40,568 nucleotides of DNA from an uncultured Clostridium sp. (lineage in GTDB: Bacteria; Bacillota; Clostridia; Lachnospirales; Lachnospiraceae): contig NZ_URHZ01000052.1 of NCBI RefSeq assembly GCF_900547735.1, positions 1-40,568 on the forward strand. Reading direction: 5' to 3'. Under the pieces are notes generated by a model. It saw nothing but the letters and a program-made list of their open reading frames with translations. It had not been told where the DNA came from and did no database searches. A program made the position numbers and the translations under genes. This document shows, one piece after another, positions 33,778-40,568 of this stretch. Numbering within the stretch: the stretch's first letter is position 1; every line of letters begins with the position of its first letter.

Positions 33778-35427
33778 TTATCCCACCTCCTGTTCAGAGG
33801 GGCGGGTCTGCCGCAGCGTATTTACAAAAGCAGCCAGCCGGTCATACTCTGCCTGAAACTTAAATTCAATCCGGATTCGCTGTCCGGTATAGACAAAAAC
33901 CCGGTCAATCAATTCCACCGCCAGTTTCCGGTTCAAGCGGTCAATGTTTTGGTGTTCCTTAAAATAAGCAATCCACTGTTGTTCGCCGGAGTTGCCATTT
34001 GCCAGCCGGTCAATTTCCTGCTCCAGCTTGAATACGGCTTCCTCGGCTTCTTGTATTTTGTCCTCATACCGTTTCCCAAAGGCACGGTAATCCTCGCGGG
34101 AAATCACGCCGTCCGCATAATCCTCATGCAGCCGGAGTTTGCGTCTCTGGTACTTCTCAATTTCCTCACGTTTCGCCGCAAGGCGTTCATCCGTTTTCTT
34201 TACCGCCCGTGTCGTATAGGGGAGGTTGTGGATTGATTGCAGGGTTTCCTCCACATCCAGCACGCTGCGGATATGCTCCTGCACCGCACATAATACCGCT
34301 TCTTCTAAAAGCTGGTCACGGATGCTGTGGCTGGTACAGCCGGTTTTCTGTTTATAGCCGGAGCAGATATAATAGTAATACGGTTTTGCGCCGGATGCGT
34401 TGTTTTTCCGCACCATGCTCCGTCCGCAGTCCCCACAGTACACAAGCCCGGAAAGGAAAAATACCGTATCTTCCTTGGGAGATGTGCGGGTGTCTGCCAA
34501 CAGTATCTTTGCCACGTTATCAAAAGTTTCCCTGCTGACAATCGTCTCATGGCTGTTTTCTACCGTTACCCACCGTTCCCTTGGAACCTCCATCTGCTTC
34601 TTAATTTTATAGTTTGGCGTACTCCGTTTCCCCTGCACCAGCGTTCCTATGTAAACTGGATTTTTCAAAATACGCAGGATAGAAACCGCTGTCCAGCGGG
34701 ATTTTGCGTTTCTCTTAAACGGGCTGGAAAAGCTGCTCCCCAAATAGCGTTTGTATTCTATGGGGGAAAGTATATCCTGCTCATTCAGCCAGTCTGCAAT
34801 CGCCTGTGCGGAATAGCCATCCAGTTTTCTCTTAAAAATATCCTGTACAACGCTGGCCGCCATTTCGTCTACAATCAGCCGGTTCTTATTTTGCGGGTCT
34901 TTCAGATACCCATAAACGGCAAACGGGGCGATACACTCACCCTTTTTCCGTTTAATTGCAAGCTGACTGCGGATTTTGATAGACGTGTCCCGGCAGTAAG
35001 CGTCATTCATCAGGTTTTTTACCGGCAGCAACAGGTTATCCGAAGATTTTTTCGGTTCCGCGCTGTCGTATCCGTCATTGACTGCTATGAACCGAACGCC
35101 CATGAACGGAAACAGGCGCTCCACATATTTCCCCGTCTCAATGAAATTTCTTCCCAAACGGGATAAATCCTTGACAATGATACAGTTGATTTCTTTGTTT
35201 TTTACAGACTCCATCATTTTGATAAAGTCCGGGCGGTCAAAATTGACCCCGGAATACCCGTCATCCACCCTGATCGAGTGGAGACGGATTTCCGGGTGCT
35301 TCTCTAAAAAAGACAGCAGGAGATCCCGCTGACCGGCGATGCTTTCACTCTCCGCCTTGTCGCCGTCCTCACGGGACAGGCGCAGATAGAGGTCTGCATC
35401 ATAAAGTATTTGGTTGTTTGCTTCCAT
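33778..35427 (-). CDS. Large serine recombinase, first in tandem
   Basis: The 549-residue protein has catalytic Ser18 in 'LYLRLSREDGD' and the resolvase motifs 'DDGYSGVNFDRPDF' and 'VKDLSRLGRNFIETGKYVER'. The recombinase domain has 'CRDTSIKIRSQL' and 'NPVYIGTLVQGKR'. A zinc ribbon ('LVYCGDCGRSMV' ... 'YICSGYKQKTGC') and a coiled coil of about 80 residues complete the normal large-serine-recombinase layout. It is the first gene of the cassette; TAGGAG precedes its ATG. The 158-base gap upstream would hold the cassette promoter, but I saw no convincing boxes. Confidence 0.94.
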   Translation of the reverse strand: MEANNQILYDADLYLRLSREDGDKAESESIAGQRDLLLSFLEKHPEIRLHSIRVDDGYSGVNFDRPDFIKMMESVKNKEINCIIVKDLSRLGRNFIETGKYVERLFPFMGVRFIAVNDGYDSAEPKKSSDNLLLPVKNLMNDAYCRDTSIKIRSQLAIKRKKGECIAPFAVYGYLKDPQNKNRLIVDEMAASVVQDIFKRKLDGYSAQAIADWLNEQDILSPIEYKRYLGSSFSSPFKRNAKSRWTAVSILRILKNPVYIGTLVQGKRSTPNYKIKKQMEVPRERWVTVENSHETIVSRETFDNVAKILLADTRTSPKEDTVFFLSGLVYCGDCGRSMVRKNNASGAKPYYYYICSGYKQKTGCTSHSIRDQLLEEAVLCAVQEHIRSVLDVEETLQSIHNLPYTTRAVKKTDERLAAKREEIEKYQRRKLRLHEDYADGVISREDYRAFGKRYEDKIQEAEEAVFKLEQEIDRLANGNSGEQQWIAYFKEHQNIDRLNRKLAVELIDRVFVYTGQRIRIEFKFQAEYDRLAAFVNTLRQTRPSEQEVG

Positions 35428-35585
35428 ACGATATACTCCTAATCATTTTGGATTTCAGAAAGCCAATTTGATGTTGGAGTTTTACCGCAAGTCCTATTTT
35501 GTGTCCCAGCTTACCACAAAAAGAACTGCGCGTCCAGATTGATTTTCAGAAAATCCACGGTCGTTTTTCATATCCATAAGCCTCT

Positions 35586-35849
35586 TTACAATGTTTGCAG
35601 ATAGTGTTCCATCCGCTGTTCAAAAGTCACGCCGTCACCGGAATACCCCACGCTGACGGCGACCTTTCCCACCTTGAAACAATAGGGGTTCTTTACCTGA
35701 CGGACAAACTCCGCCATCCGCTGCTCCCTCGGCAGGGTCTTATCAATATCCAGTTCCTTTATATCCACAAGGGTGTCCGGGTCAACCGTCCGCACATCCA
35801 CTTGCCGTAACGCCTCAAAATCCACCTGAGATAAATCAAATTCGCCCAC
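35586..35849 (-). CDS. DUF6870 family small protein
   Basis: The 87-residue protein begins at GTG 35849 after an AGGAGGGC ribosome site. It has the pattern of DUF6870 proteins carried by Firmicutes conjugative elements: an aspartate-rich start ('DVRTVDPDTLVDIKELDID'), then 'RMAEFVRQVKNPYCFKVGK' and a C-terminal 'VTFEQRMEHYLQTL'. Function is unknown. It lies between the helicase and the recombinase cassette, and the similarity supports the mobile-element assignment. Confidence 0.75.
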   Translation of the reverse strand: MGEFDLSQVDFEALRQVDVRTVDPDTLVDIKELDIDKTLPREQRMAEFVRQVKNPYCFKVGKVAVSVGYSGDGVTFEQRMEHYLQTL

Positions 35850-35907
35850 TGACAGCCCTCCTTTTCGTTTTTACATCTATATGAAATGTTGTCTTGTCCT
35901 ATGCTCC

Positions 35908-35930
35908 GGGAACTGCCACTGGCAGTTCCC
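35908..35930. repeat. Perfect 11-bp inverted repeat after the helicase gene
   Basis: GGGAACTGCCA and TGGCAGTTCCC flank a single C. The hairpin starts 9 bases after the helicase stop on the minus strand. It could be a terminator or RNA processing site, although no T run follows. A palindrome with almost no loop is also a typical protein-binding site. Confidence 0.6.
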
Positions 35931-35939
35931 TCCACACGC

Positions 35940-38198
35940 TTAGGCGTCAAAGTAGCTCTCGTCCTTATGGGACAAAAGAAACCGCCCCACATCATCAATC
36001 CGGTCTGTGACCGGCATATCAGGCAGGGCGGCCAATATGTCATTTTTATAGCGGCCGGCGGCGCGGCTGTCGAGGATAGAGAACACACAGGTGTCCGTCT
36101 CCCTGCGGATGCCGCGCCCAATCCACTGGCGCAGCTTGATGAGCATATCCGGTACGATGCGTTCCGACAGGTAGCTGTAAAAATCATCATGGAGGGTGCG
36201 TTCATATTCCGATACCGGGTCGGGAGTGGGGAACGGCAGACGTACCACCACCAATGAGGACAGAATATCCCCCGGAAGGTCAATGCCCTCCCCGGCGCTG
36301 TCGCTTGCCAGCAGCACGCCATTCCCACTCTTTCTGAAAGAATCAATGGTTTCCAGCCGCCCCTTGCCCATGCAGAACAGCGGATAAGCCACCGCCTGCG
36401 GCCTCAACAGCTCCTGATACACAAGCTCCATCATGCGGTAGGACGTAAACAGCACCAGCGTATGTCCGTGGCTCTGCCGGATCAGTTCAGTAAGCCGTTC
36501 CAGTACCGCCGTCAGATAGGCGCCATTCTTCCTATCCGGGAACGGCATATCCTCCGGCAAGTACAAAAGGGCATGGTTCTCATAGTCAAAAGGGGATGCC
36601 TTGCTGACTGTCAGGAGCCTGCGCTGTTCTAACAGGTCAATGCCTGTCTGGTGCATAAAGTGGCTGAAATCCCCGCCAATGGACAGCGTGGCCGAGGTCA
36701 GCACACAGGGCGTTTCCTGATTCCAAATATCCTCGTAGAGCAGGAAGTCCAACGCTTTCGACAGGGTACAGAGCCGGTACGTTGACACGCCCGTGTACTC
36801 CAGCCAGCAGATGGACTCCGAACTGTCCAAAAGCACCGAAAGTTTTGCCTGTTCCTGCTCCATACGGTTCAGGAGACGTTTATGTGCGTTTCCCGCCCTT
36901 GGCAGATAAAAACACACGGACAGCCTGCCGAGCGCGGCCGCCAGTGCGTTCAAAATGCGTATGCTGCCCGTGGTAAAGTCAAATGCCTGACAGCCTTTGT
37001 CGTAATGTACCCCTGCTTCATGCCGGATGACATCAAATAGCAGGCTGTTCAGCCGGAGCAGCTCCCCACATAGCAGGGACGCTTCCTTACGGTTAGAAAT
37101 ACCGCTCACGCTCCGGTATGCGCTGGACACAAGCTGCTCCAGCTCCGCAGCGTCAAAAGTCATGCCGTACATCTGCCTTGCGGCGTCCAGCAGCTTATGG
37201 GCTTCATCAAAGATCAGGATGCCGCTCTGCGGAAGCAGACGGTTCCTGCCGCCTTTCTGACTTAAAATGTCCGCCAGCACAAGGTTGTGGTTGGCAATCT
37301 GAAAATCATACGCCATTGTCTGCGTCTTTCGCAGGAAGTCCCGGTATCGGCAGACTGCGGACAGGTCACAGTGGAAATGGCAGTGGTTTACGCAGATACG
37401 CCCTTTTACATAGTCCGTCAGCGGCAGTCCGTCTAAATCAATGGGACAGCCGCCGCTAAAAAGCGCAGTCAGGGTTTCCATGAGTGTTCCGTCCGACCGC
37501 CGGTTATTGTGCCGGATCGAGGACAGGTAATTACGCACCCTGTCATCACAGGCATAATGGGATTTCCCCTTGCGGATTGCAAAGGTCAGCGGCCGGTTGA
37601 TGATCCGGTGTTCCAGCAAAACAGTGGAAATCTGCGGTATATATTCCTCTGTCAGCGCCTTTTGCAAAGCGATGGTCGAGGTGGAAATCACGGTCGGGCG
37701 TATACTGCCCTTAAAAAGCCGGTACACAATGGCGGCAAGAATATAGGCGTGGGTCTTTCCGGTTCCCACTTCGGCCTCGCACAGCGCCAGCTTGTTCTCC
37801 CACAGAGCGTCCAACATCGTCAGGGAAAGAGAAAGCTGGTTATCCCGCAGCACCATCCCATGCCTTGGCAGTATTTCGCTGAAAATATAGGCCAGCAGTT
37901 CCTTTGACCTTTTCCGCCCATCATTTTCTGCCGGGGTTTCCGGCTCCGGCGCCTTTGCCAGCATTTTTTCGATTGCACGCTGATACCCCTCCTGTGTGAG
38001 CGGCTTCTGCCGGGAAAACAGGCGTTTCGCCTTTAACGTGTTCAAATCTACCATACGGTAGCTGTATGTCTTGCCCGTGAAATATTCCAGCAGTACACAG
38101 CCTTTGGTGGCAAGCACGACCTTTTCCTCCGGTCGGAACAGTCCGGCCTCATAAATTTTATTCTGAATGTCCGCCATGCAGACAAGTTCTTCATTCAT
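35940..38198 (-). CDS. DinG/XPD-family ATP-dependent DNA helicase
   Basis: The 752-residue superfamily 2 helicase has Walker A 'EAEVGTGKTHAYILAA', the DEAH box 'LIFDEAHKLLDAA' and a cysteine cluster between them ('GGCPIDLDG', 'GRICVNHCHFHCDLSAVC') consistent with an iron-sulphur domain. C-terminal motifs are 'SDSAGEGIDLPG' and motif VI 'RQWIGRGIRRETD'. Start: ATG at 38198 with AAGGAGG 9 bases upstream, not the longer frame from 38237. Such 5'-3' helicases recur in Clostridia integrative elements. A role in element replication, transfer or repair of recombination intermediates is inference. Confidence 0.9.
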   Translation of the reverse strand: MNEELVCMADIQNKIYEAGLFRPEEKVVLATKGCVLLEYFTGKTYSYRMVDLNTLKAKRLFSRQKPLTQEGYQRAIEKMLAKAPEPETPAENDGRKRSKELLAYIFSEILPRHGMVLRDNQLSLSLTMLDALWENKLALCEAEVGTGKTHAYILAAIVYRLFKGSIRPTVISTSTIALQKALTEEYIPQISTVLLEHRIINRPLTFAIRKGKSHYACDDRVRNYLSSIRHNNRRSDGTLMETLTALFSGGCPIDLDGLPLTDYVKGRICVNHCHFHCDLSAVCRYRDFLRKTQTMAYDFQIANHNLVLADILSQKGGRNRLLPQSGILIFDEAHKLLDAARQMYGMTFDAAELEQLVSSAYRSVSGISNRKEASLLCGELLRLNSLLFDVIRHEAGVHYDKGCQAFDFTTGSIRILNALAAALGRLSVCFYLPRAGNAHKRLLNRMEQEQAKLSVLLDSSESICWLEYTGVSTYRLCTLSKALDFLLYEDIWNQETPCVLTSATLSIGGDFSHFMHQTGIDLLEQRRLLTVSKASPFDYENHALLYLPEDMPFPDRKNGAYLTAVLERLTELIRQSHGHTLVLFTSYRMMELVYQELLRPQAVAYPLFCMGKGRLETIDSFRKSGNGVLLASDSAGEGIDLPGDILSSLVVVRLPFPTPDPVSEYERTLHDDFYSYLSERIVPDMLIKLRQWIGRGIRRETDTCVFSILDSRAAGRYKNDILAALPDMPVTDRIDDVGRFLLSHKDESYFDA

Positions 38199-38220
38199 AG
38201 CTTTCAGCCTCCTTTGCAGC

Positions 38221-38382
38221 CTAAAGGAGCGACACAAGCATAGGATGGAGCTGGGCTTGGTTGGTTGTCTGTTGACAAAAATGCCCGCTCCAACCCATGG
38301 TTTCTATCGCTCCAATAGTGCGATAGATTGTTTCTGTATTGCAAAGGTGTGGAAAGCGTTCCGCTTGGTTTGCGGACACCAT
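38221..38382 (-). CDS. Candidate very small ORF upstream of the helicase, 53 residues
   Basis: The frame starts at ATG 38382, 8-14 bases after a GGGGGCGG stretch, and ends 22 bases before the helicase start. No domain or membrane segment is recognised. The position would allow coupling to the helicase. The composition is not strongly protein-like, and it may be leader RNA only. An inverted repeat at 38392-38415 lies just before it. Confidence 0.3.
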   Translation of the reverse strand: MVSANQAERFPHLCNTETIYRTIGAIETMGWSGHFCQQTTNQAQLHPMLVSLL

Positions 38383-38391
38383 AAAAGCCGC

Positions 38392-38415
38392 CCCCTGTTC
38401 TTTCTCAAACAGGGG
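38392..38415. terminator. CCCCTGTT/AACAGGGG hairpin
   Basis: CCCCTGTT (38392-38399) and AACAGGGG (38408-38415) form a perfect 8-bp stem with an 8-base loop. On the minus strand the following sequence (GCGGCTTTTATGG) has only a short T run. It could terminate or attenuate the transcript before the helicase, or overlap the ribosome site of the small ORF at 38221-38382. Confidence 0.4.
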
Positions 38416-38479
38416 TGTGCGTTTTCCCGTTTTTCAGGGCTGCCGGTTCTCGGCAGAAGTACCATGATTGTGACAGGGG

Positions 38480-38611
38480 TTATCGCAATCCATCCCACCA
38501 CGGGATGTCATCACTGCAAACGGTATCGCTCGGATCGGCAAGGTTCTCTGACCATCTTACTGTCGTCTTGGCGCGTTCCAGTGCGTCGCTTCCGGTTTCC
38601 CGGCCTGTCAT
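38480..38611 (-). CDS. Candidate small protein, 43 residues
   Basis: ATG at 38611 has a good TGGAGG ribosome site 7 bases upstream. The product ends 'CSDDIPWWDGLR' and contains 'VRWSENLADPSDTV'; its tryptophan-rich acidic end does not look random. No family is recognised. It lies between the sigma-like gene and the helicase, on the same strand. At this length, comparison with related elements is needed to separate a gene from chance. Confidence 0.5.
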   Translation of the reverse strand: MTGRETGSDALERAKTTVRWSENLADPSDTVCSDDIPWWDGLR

Positions 38612-38719
38612 CGCTGTGCCTCCACACCCGTATTCACTTGTCAAGGAACCGATGAAAGGCGGCTGTAAACTTGCCTTTCACCTAATGTCCAAAAACAAGG
38701 GGGGTGTAGGGGTATTCAG

Positions 38720-39217
38720 CTAAAAATTTTTCAAATATTTTTTCATTTTGCGCACGGCGCCCTCAATGCTCTCCTGTACCGAGGTGAAATGTACACTTTC
38801 CTGACTGGCAATCTGCCGGTAGGACTGTCCCTCAAAGAAATGCCTGATGAACCTCCGCCGCTGTGTCTCGGTCAGATCGCTGCTCTCTAAAAGCAGTCTG
38901 GCGGCTTTCAAGGCTTCGTCTTTCTCGCTGTTATGTATGAGCAGGGTATCAACGGACGGCGTAGCAAACTGTTCGGAATCCTCCAGCTTGCCGAGGGACT
39001 GTTTTTGTTTCCCGTACCGGGTGTCCTCTAAAGCCTGTTCATAGTAAATGCCATCCGACAGAGCCTTCAGCTCCATGAAATCCTGCTCTGTCTTGTCGGG
39101 ATTGACTTGTAAATATTCCGCAAGGGAGATTTCTATTTCGCTTCCATCAGCAAACTGATAGACAATCCCCTTGCGGTCTTTGTTGACAGCATAATCGCTT
39201 GTCCAATATTTCCGCAT
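38720..39217 (-). CDS. Sigma-70 region-4-like regulator
   Basis: The 165-residue protein has an N-terminal segment typical of conjugative-element regulators ('GIVYQFADGSEIEISLAEY') and a C-terminal helix-turn-helix ('LTETQRRRFIRHFFEGQSYR', then 'ASQESVHFTSVQESIEGAVR'), which resembles sigma factor region 4. No region 2 is present, so it probably acts as an ECF-like partial sigma or as an activator. ATG at 39217 follows GGAGGAAAGG; the longer frame to 39379 runs through leader sequence. A stem at 39229-39256 abuts its ribosome site and a terminator-like hairpin lies further upstream, so expression may be conditional. Confidence 0.78.
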   Translation of the reverse strand: MRKYWTSDYAVNKDRKGIVYQFADGSEIEISLAEYLQVNPDKTEQDFMELKALSDGIYYEQALEDTRYGKQKQSLGKLEDSEQFATPSVDTLLIHNSEKDEALKAARLLLESSDLTETQRRRFIRHFFEGQSYRQIASQESVHFTSVQESIEGAVRKMKKYLKNF

Positions 39218-39228
39218 TTTCCTTTCCT

Positions 39229-39256
39229 CCGGTTGAAATTTTTTGAATTTCAAACC
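39229..39256 (-). promoter_or_regulatory. Hairpin abutting the sigma-like gene's ribosome site
   Basis: CCGGTTGAAATT and AATTTCAAACCGG pair over 12 bp with one bulged base and a 4-5 base loop. On the minus strand the stem ends in the CCGG directly fused to the AGGAAAGG ribosome site, so folding could limit ribosome access. Confidence 0.45.
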
Positions 39257-39377
39257 GGAAAGGGCGGACCCCGGCAATGCGGCCATAAATGCCGGACGCA
39301 GAAACAGCACCCACAATAAAACCGTGGATGCCGGCAAGCTGCCCTTGACAGGAAAATATTGACATATCCTGTCGAAC

Positions 39378-39413
39378 AAAAAAAGACTGTAACCCCAGCG
39401 TTGGGAATTACAG
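39378..39413 (-). terminator. Intrinsic terminator in the leader of the sigma-like gene
   Basis: Read on the minus strand, CTGTAATTCCC and GGGGTTACAG form a stem (about 10 bp, one bulge), followed by TCTTTTTTT. It ends about 160 bases before the sigma-like start codon. It could end the response-regulator transcript or act as an attenuator for the downstream genes. Confidence 0.75.
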
Positions 39414-39664
39414 CCTTAGAGCAATCGTTATTCTGTTTTGTACCTAAACCATAAATTGGTTTCTTCTGATTGTGTGTGCTGATGTAATGCCCCTCCTATA
39501 TATCAAGAGGGACATTTTCATTCTTTCTGTCTGCATCTGTCATTTCCTCTCGTGTTTTGACCGAGGGAAATTTTAGCAAACAATACTAAGAACACGCTTA
39601 GAATATGCAAAGGACATTCTTAGATATTTCGCATTTTACGACAATTTTCGCACAAATGATAAAA
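39414..39664 (-). other. Non-coding leader between response regulator and terminator
   Basis: These 251 bases hold no convincing gene. Read on the minus strand they contain a strong ribosome site (AGGAGGGG, near 39493-39500) followed directly by ATT and no ATG, so a leader peptide is only a possibility. The repeat CTAAGAA (39586-39592) with its inverted copy TTCTTAG (39617-39623), plus an inner CTTAG, suggests a regulator site near a promoter. TTGCAT and TAGTAT are possible -35 and -10 boxes with 16-base spacing. Confidence 0.4.
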
Positions 39665-40351
39665 TTAAACTTCGCTGGGGTTATGAATATAATAGCCCAC
39701 GCCATATTGGGACTCTATCCAATCGGCTTTTATCTTTTTTCTAAGATTCCCGACATGGTAGAAGATGGTCGAGTTATCCATTAGATATTCCTCATGCCAT
39801 ACCGCGTTATATATCTGCTCAAATGTTAATACACGATTACTGTTCTTTATGAAATACAGCAGGAGATCATATTCTTTCTTTGTCAGGATAATTTTTTCAT
39901 TTCCTACGGTAACTTGCCGCCGTGCTGTATCTAACATCAAATTTCCATGGCTGACAAGGGCATAATTGCGGCCGCTTATATGGTTAAGCTGGGTGTATCG
40001 CCGCATAAGCGCCTGCGCTCTGGCAAGACATTCCTCCAAATCATAAGGCTTGTTCAGAAAATCATCTGCACCACATTTGAGCGCCGCCACCTTATCCGCT
40101 GTACTGGCGGTTTCAGAGAGGGCAAGGATAGGGAGAGGGTTCATTTGCCGGATTTGTTGAATGAGCGTCGCCCCACCATATTGAGAAAGGCAGGCGTCCA
40201 TAATCACAAGTGAATAGGATTCTTTTTGCAACATATGTATCGCTTCTTTGACAGATTGCGTATAATACACGTCCGTTATATCATCCTGCAAACTGTATTT
40301 TATTTCCTTGCAAGTTAATAAATCCTTATCTATTATCAACACATGATTCAT
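39665..40351 (-). CDS. OmpR-family response regulator of the mobile element
   Basis: The 228-residue protein has a receiver domain with phosphoacceptor Asp52 in 'VIMDACLSQYGG' and the lysine in 'DFLNKPYDLEE'. The winged-helix domain carries 'LTKKEYDLLLYFIKNSNRVL' and 'TIFYHVGNLRKKI'. No histidine kinase is adjacent within the window; the next upstream frame is a short unrelated protein. It may be an orphan or use a distant kinase. GGGGAGGGG precedes the ATG, and a palindrome at 40370-40382 lies just upstream. Divergence from the host regulator at 18015 indicates separate origin. Confidence 0.92.
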   Translation of the reverse strand: MNHVLIIDKDLLTCKEIKYSLQDDITDVYYTQSVKEAIHMLQKESYSLVIMDACLSQYGGATLIQQIRQMNPLPILALSETASTADKVAALKCGADDFLNKPYDLEECLARAQALMRRYTQLNHISGRNYALVSHGNLMLDTARRQVTVGNEKIILTKKEYDLLLYFIKNSNRVLTFEQIYNAVWHEEYLMDNSTIFYHVGNLRKKIKADWIESQYGVGYYIHNPSEV

Positions 40352-40369
40352 GTTACCCCTCCCCTCAAA

Positions 40370-40382
40370 TTGATAGTATCAA
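40370..40382. promoter_or_regulatory. Palindrome upstream of the element response regulator
   Basis: TTGATA and TATCAA flank a single G, 19 bases upstream of the start codon and just before the ribosome site. It could be an operator; the -10-like GATACT on the minus strand overlaps it. No good -35 box was found. Confidence 0.35.
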
Positions 40383-40413
40383 CCTATTTATTGAGCACAG
40401 CTATCACACTTTT

Positions 40414-40568
40414 CTAATTTTTGTCATCTATCTCCACACGAAAGATATTCAACACATCAGCATCCGGGCAGCAGAAGCGAATATCACCAGACTTTCCTAC
40501 CGGCAAGGAGCCTCCATATCGCAGAATGTCAATATAGGGAAATGCAACGTGAATTGCCATTGGGCAAA
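40414..40568 (-). CDS. C-terminal end of a small protein (TIGR04076-like), partial
   Basis: The last 50 codons of a gene entering from the right edge are open to a TAG at 40414-40416. The residues 'AIHVAFPYIDILRYGGSLP' and 'IRFCCPDADVLNIFRVEI' resemble, from memory, the end of TIGR04076 small proteins (a tyrosine/glycine segment, then a cysteine-proline pair and a short beta strand). Function of that family is not established. It is on the same strand as, and 62 bases upstream of, the response regulator. The 5' end and ribosome site lie outside the window. Confidence 0.5.
   Translation of the reverse strand, partial: CPMAIHVAFPYIDILRYGGSLPVGKSGDIRFCCPDADVLNIFRVEIDDKN

Noticed and set aside
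34327..35166. 279-codon plus-strand frame across the first large recombinase
   Set aside because: It is the complement of a well-supported recombinase gene and has no domain or ribosome site.
39147..39365. 72-codon minus-strand frame upstream of the sigma-like gene
   Set aside because: It overlaps the real start region in another frame and crosses the hairpin at 39229-39256; no ribosome site or family pattern was seen.
1..40568. CRISPR arrays, tRNA or rRNA genes, conjugation transfer genes or an origin of transfer
   Set aside because: No regularly spaced repeats, cloverleaf-like segments or relaxase/coupling protein frames were seen. Transfer genes, if present, lie beyond the right edge, so calling the element conjugative would be premature.

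Overview
The window looks like a chromosome segment of a Lachnospiraceae-type Clostridia, plausibly close to Enterocloster or [Clostridium] symbiosum. This rests on balanced base composition, strong GGAGG ribosome binding sites, and family choices such as DUF4250, a DUF815 ATPase, clostridial polysaccharide deacetylases and FeoB with the GFGCN gate motif. The genus is inference. It divides into about 29 kb of host chromosome and about 11 kb of the end of an integrated mobile element that continues past the right edge. No tRNA, rRNA or CRISPR array was seen.

Host part. Positions 1-2.3 kb: an IclR-type regulator convergent with an arginase/agmatinase-family enzyme that has an unusual metal-site residue and a consensus promoter with two operator-like repeats. 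2.4-4.4 kb: two tandem polysaccharide deacetylases, the second frameshifted just before its last catalytic motif. 4.5-7.2 kb: DNA polymerase IV under a LexA-boxed promoter, two small proteins and a lone pilin-like protein. 7.3-16 kb: cardiolipin synthase, then a tight run plsC - pheA - DUF815 ATPase - ppx - ppk1, closed by a bidirectional terminator. 16.2-17.8 kb: an Asp/Glu racemase-superfamily enzyme, a small hydrophobic protein and an XRE-type regulator. 18-24.2 kb: a two-component system followed by an 824-residue membrane protein and a two-gene ABC transporter. 24.2-28.4 kb: endonuclease IV, then SPFH - zinc ribbon - TPM genes resembling Bacillus subtilis YdjI/YdjG/YdjH, with no PspA gene in this window.

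Junction, 28.4-30.1 kb. The 3' 280 codons of feoB (minus strand) are cut at the start of the first gate motif and joined to a serine recombinase fragment lacking both its catalytic N-terminus and its C-terminal domain. That fragment abuts the mobile element, which suggests nested insertions.

Mobile element, 30.1-40.6 kb, all genes on the minus strand. Read 5' to 3' on that strand: a small protein entering from the edge, an OmpR-type response regulator, a long structured leader, a sigma-70-region-4-like protein, one or two very small ORFs, a DinG/XPD-type helicase, a DUF6870 protein, three full-length large serine recombinases and a 125-residue resolvase-domain protein in which the catalytic serine is alanine. 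The last four genes touch or overlap and form one recombination cassette. The most unusual signals are the cassette with its apparently dead small member, the split feoB, the SPFH/zinc-ribbon/TPM module and the agmatinase metal-ligand change.
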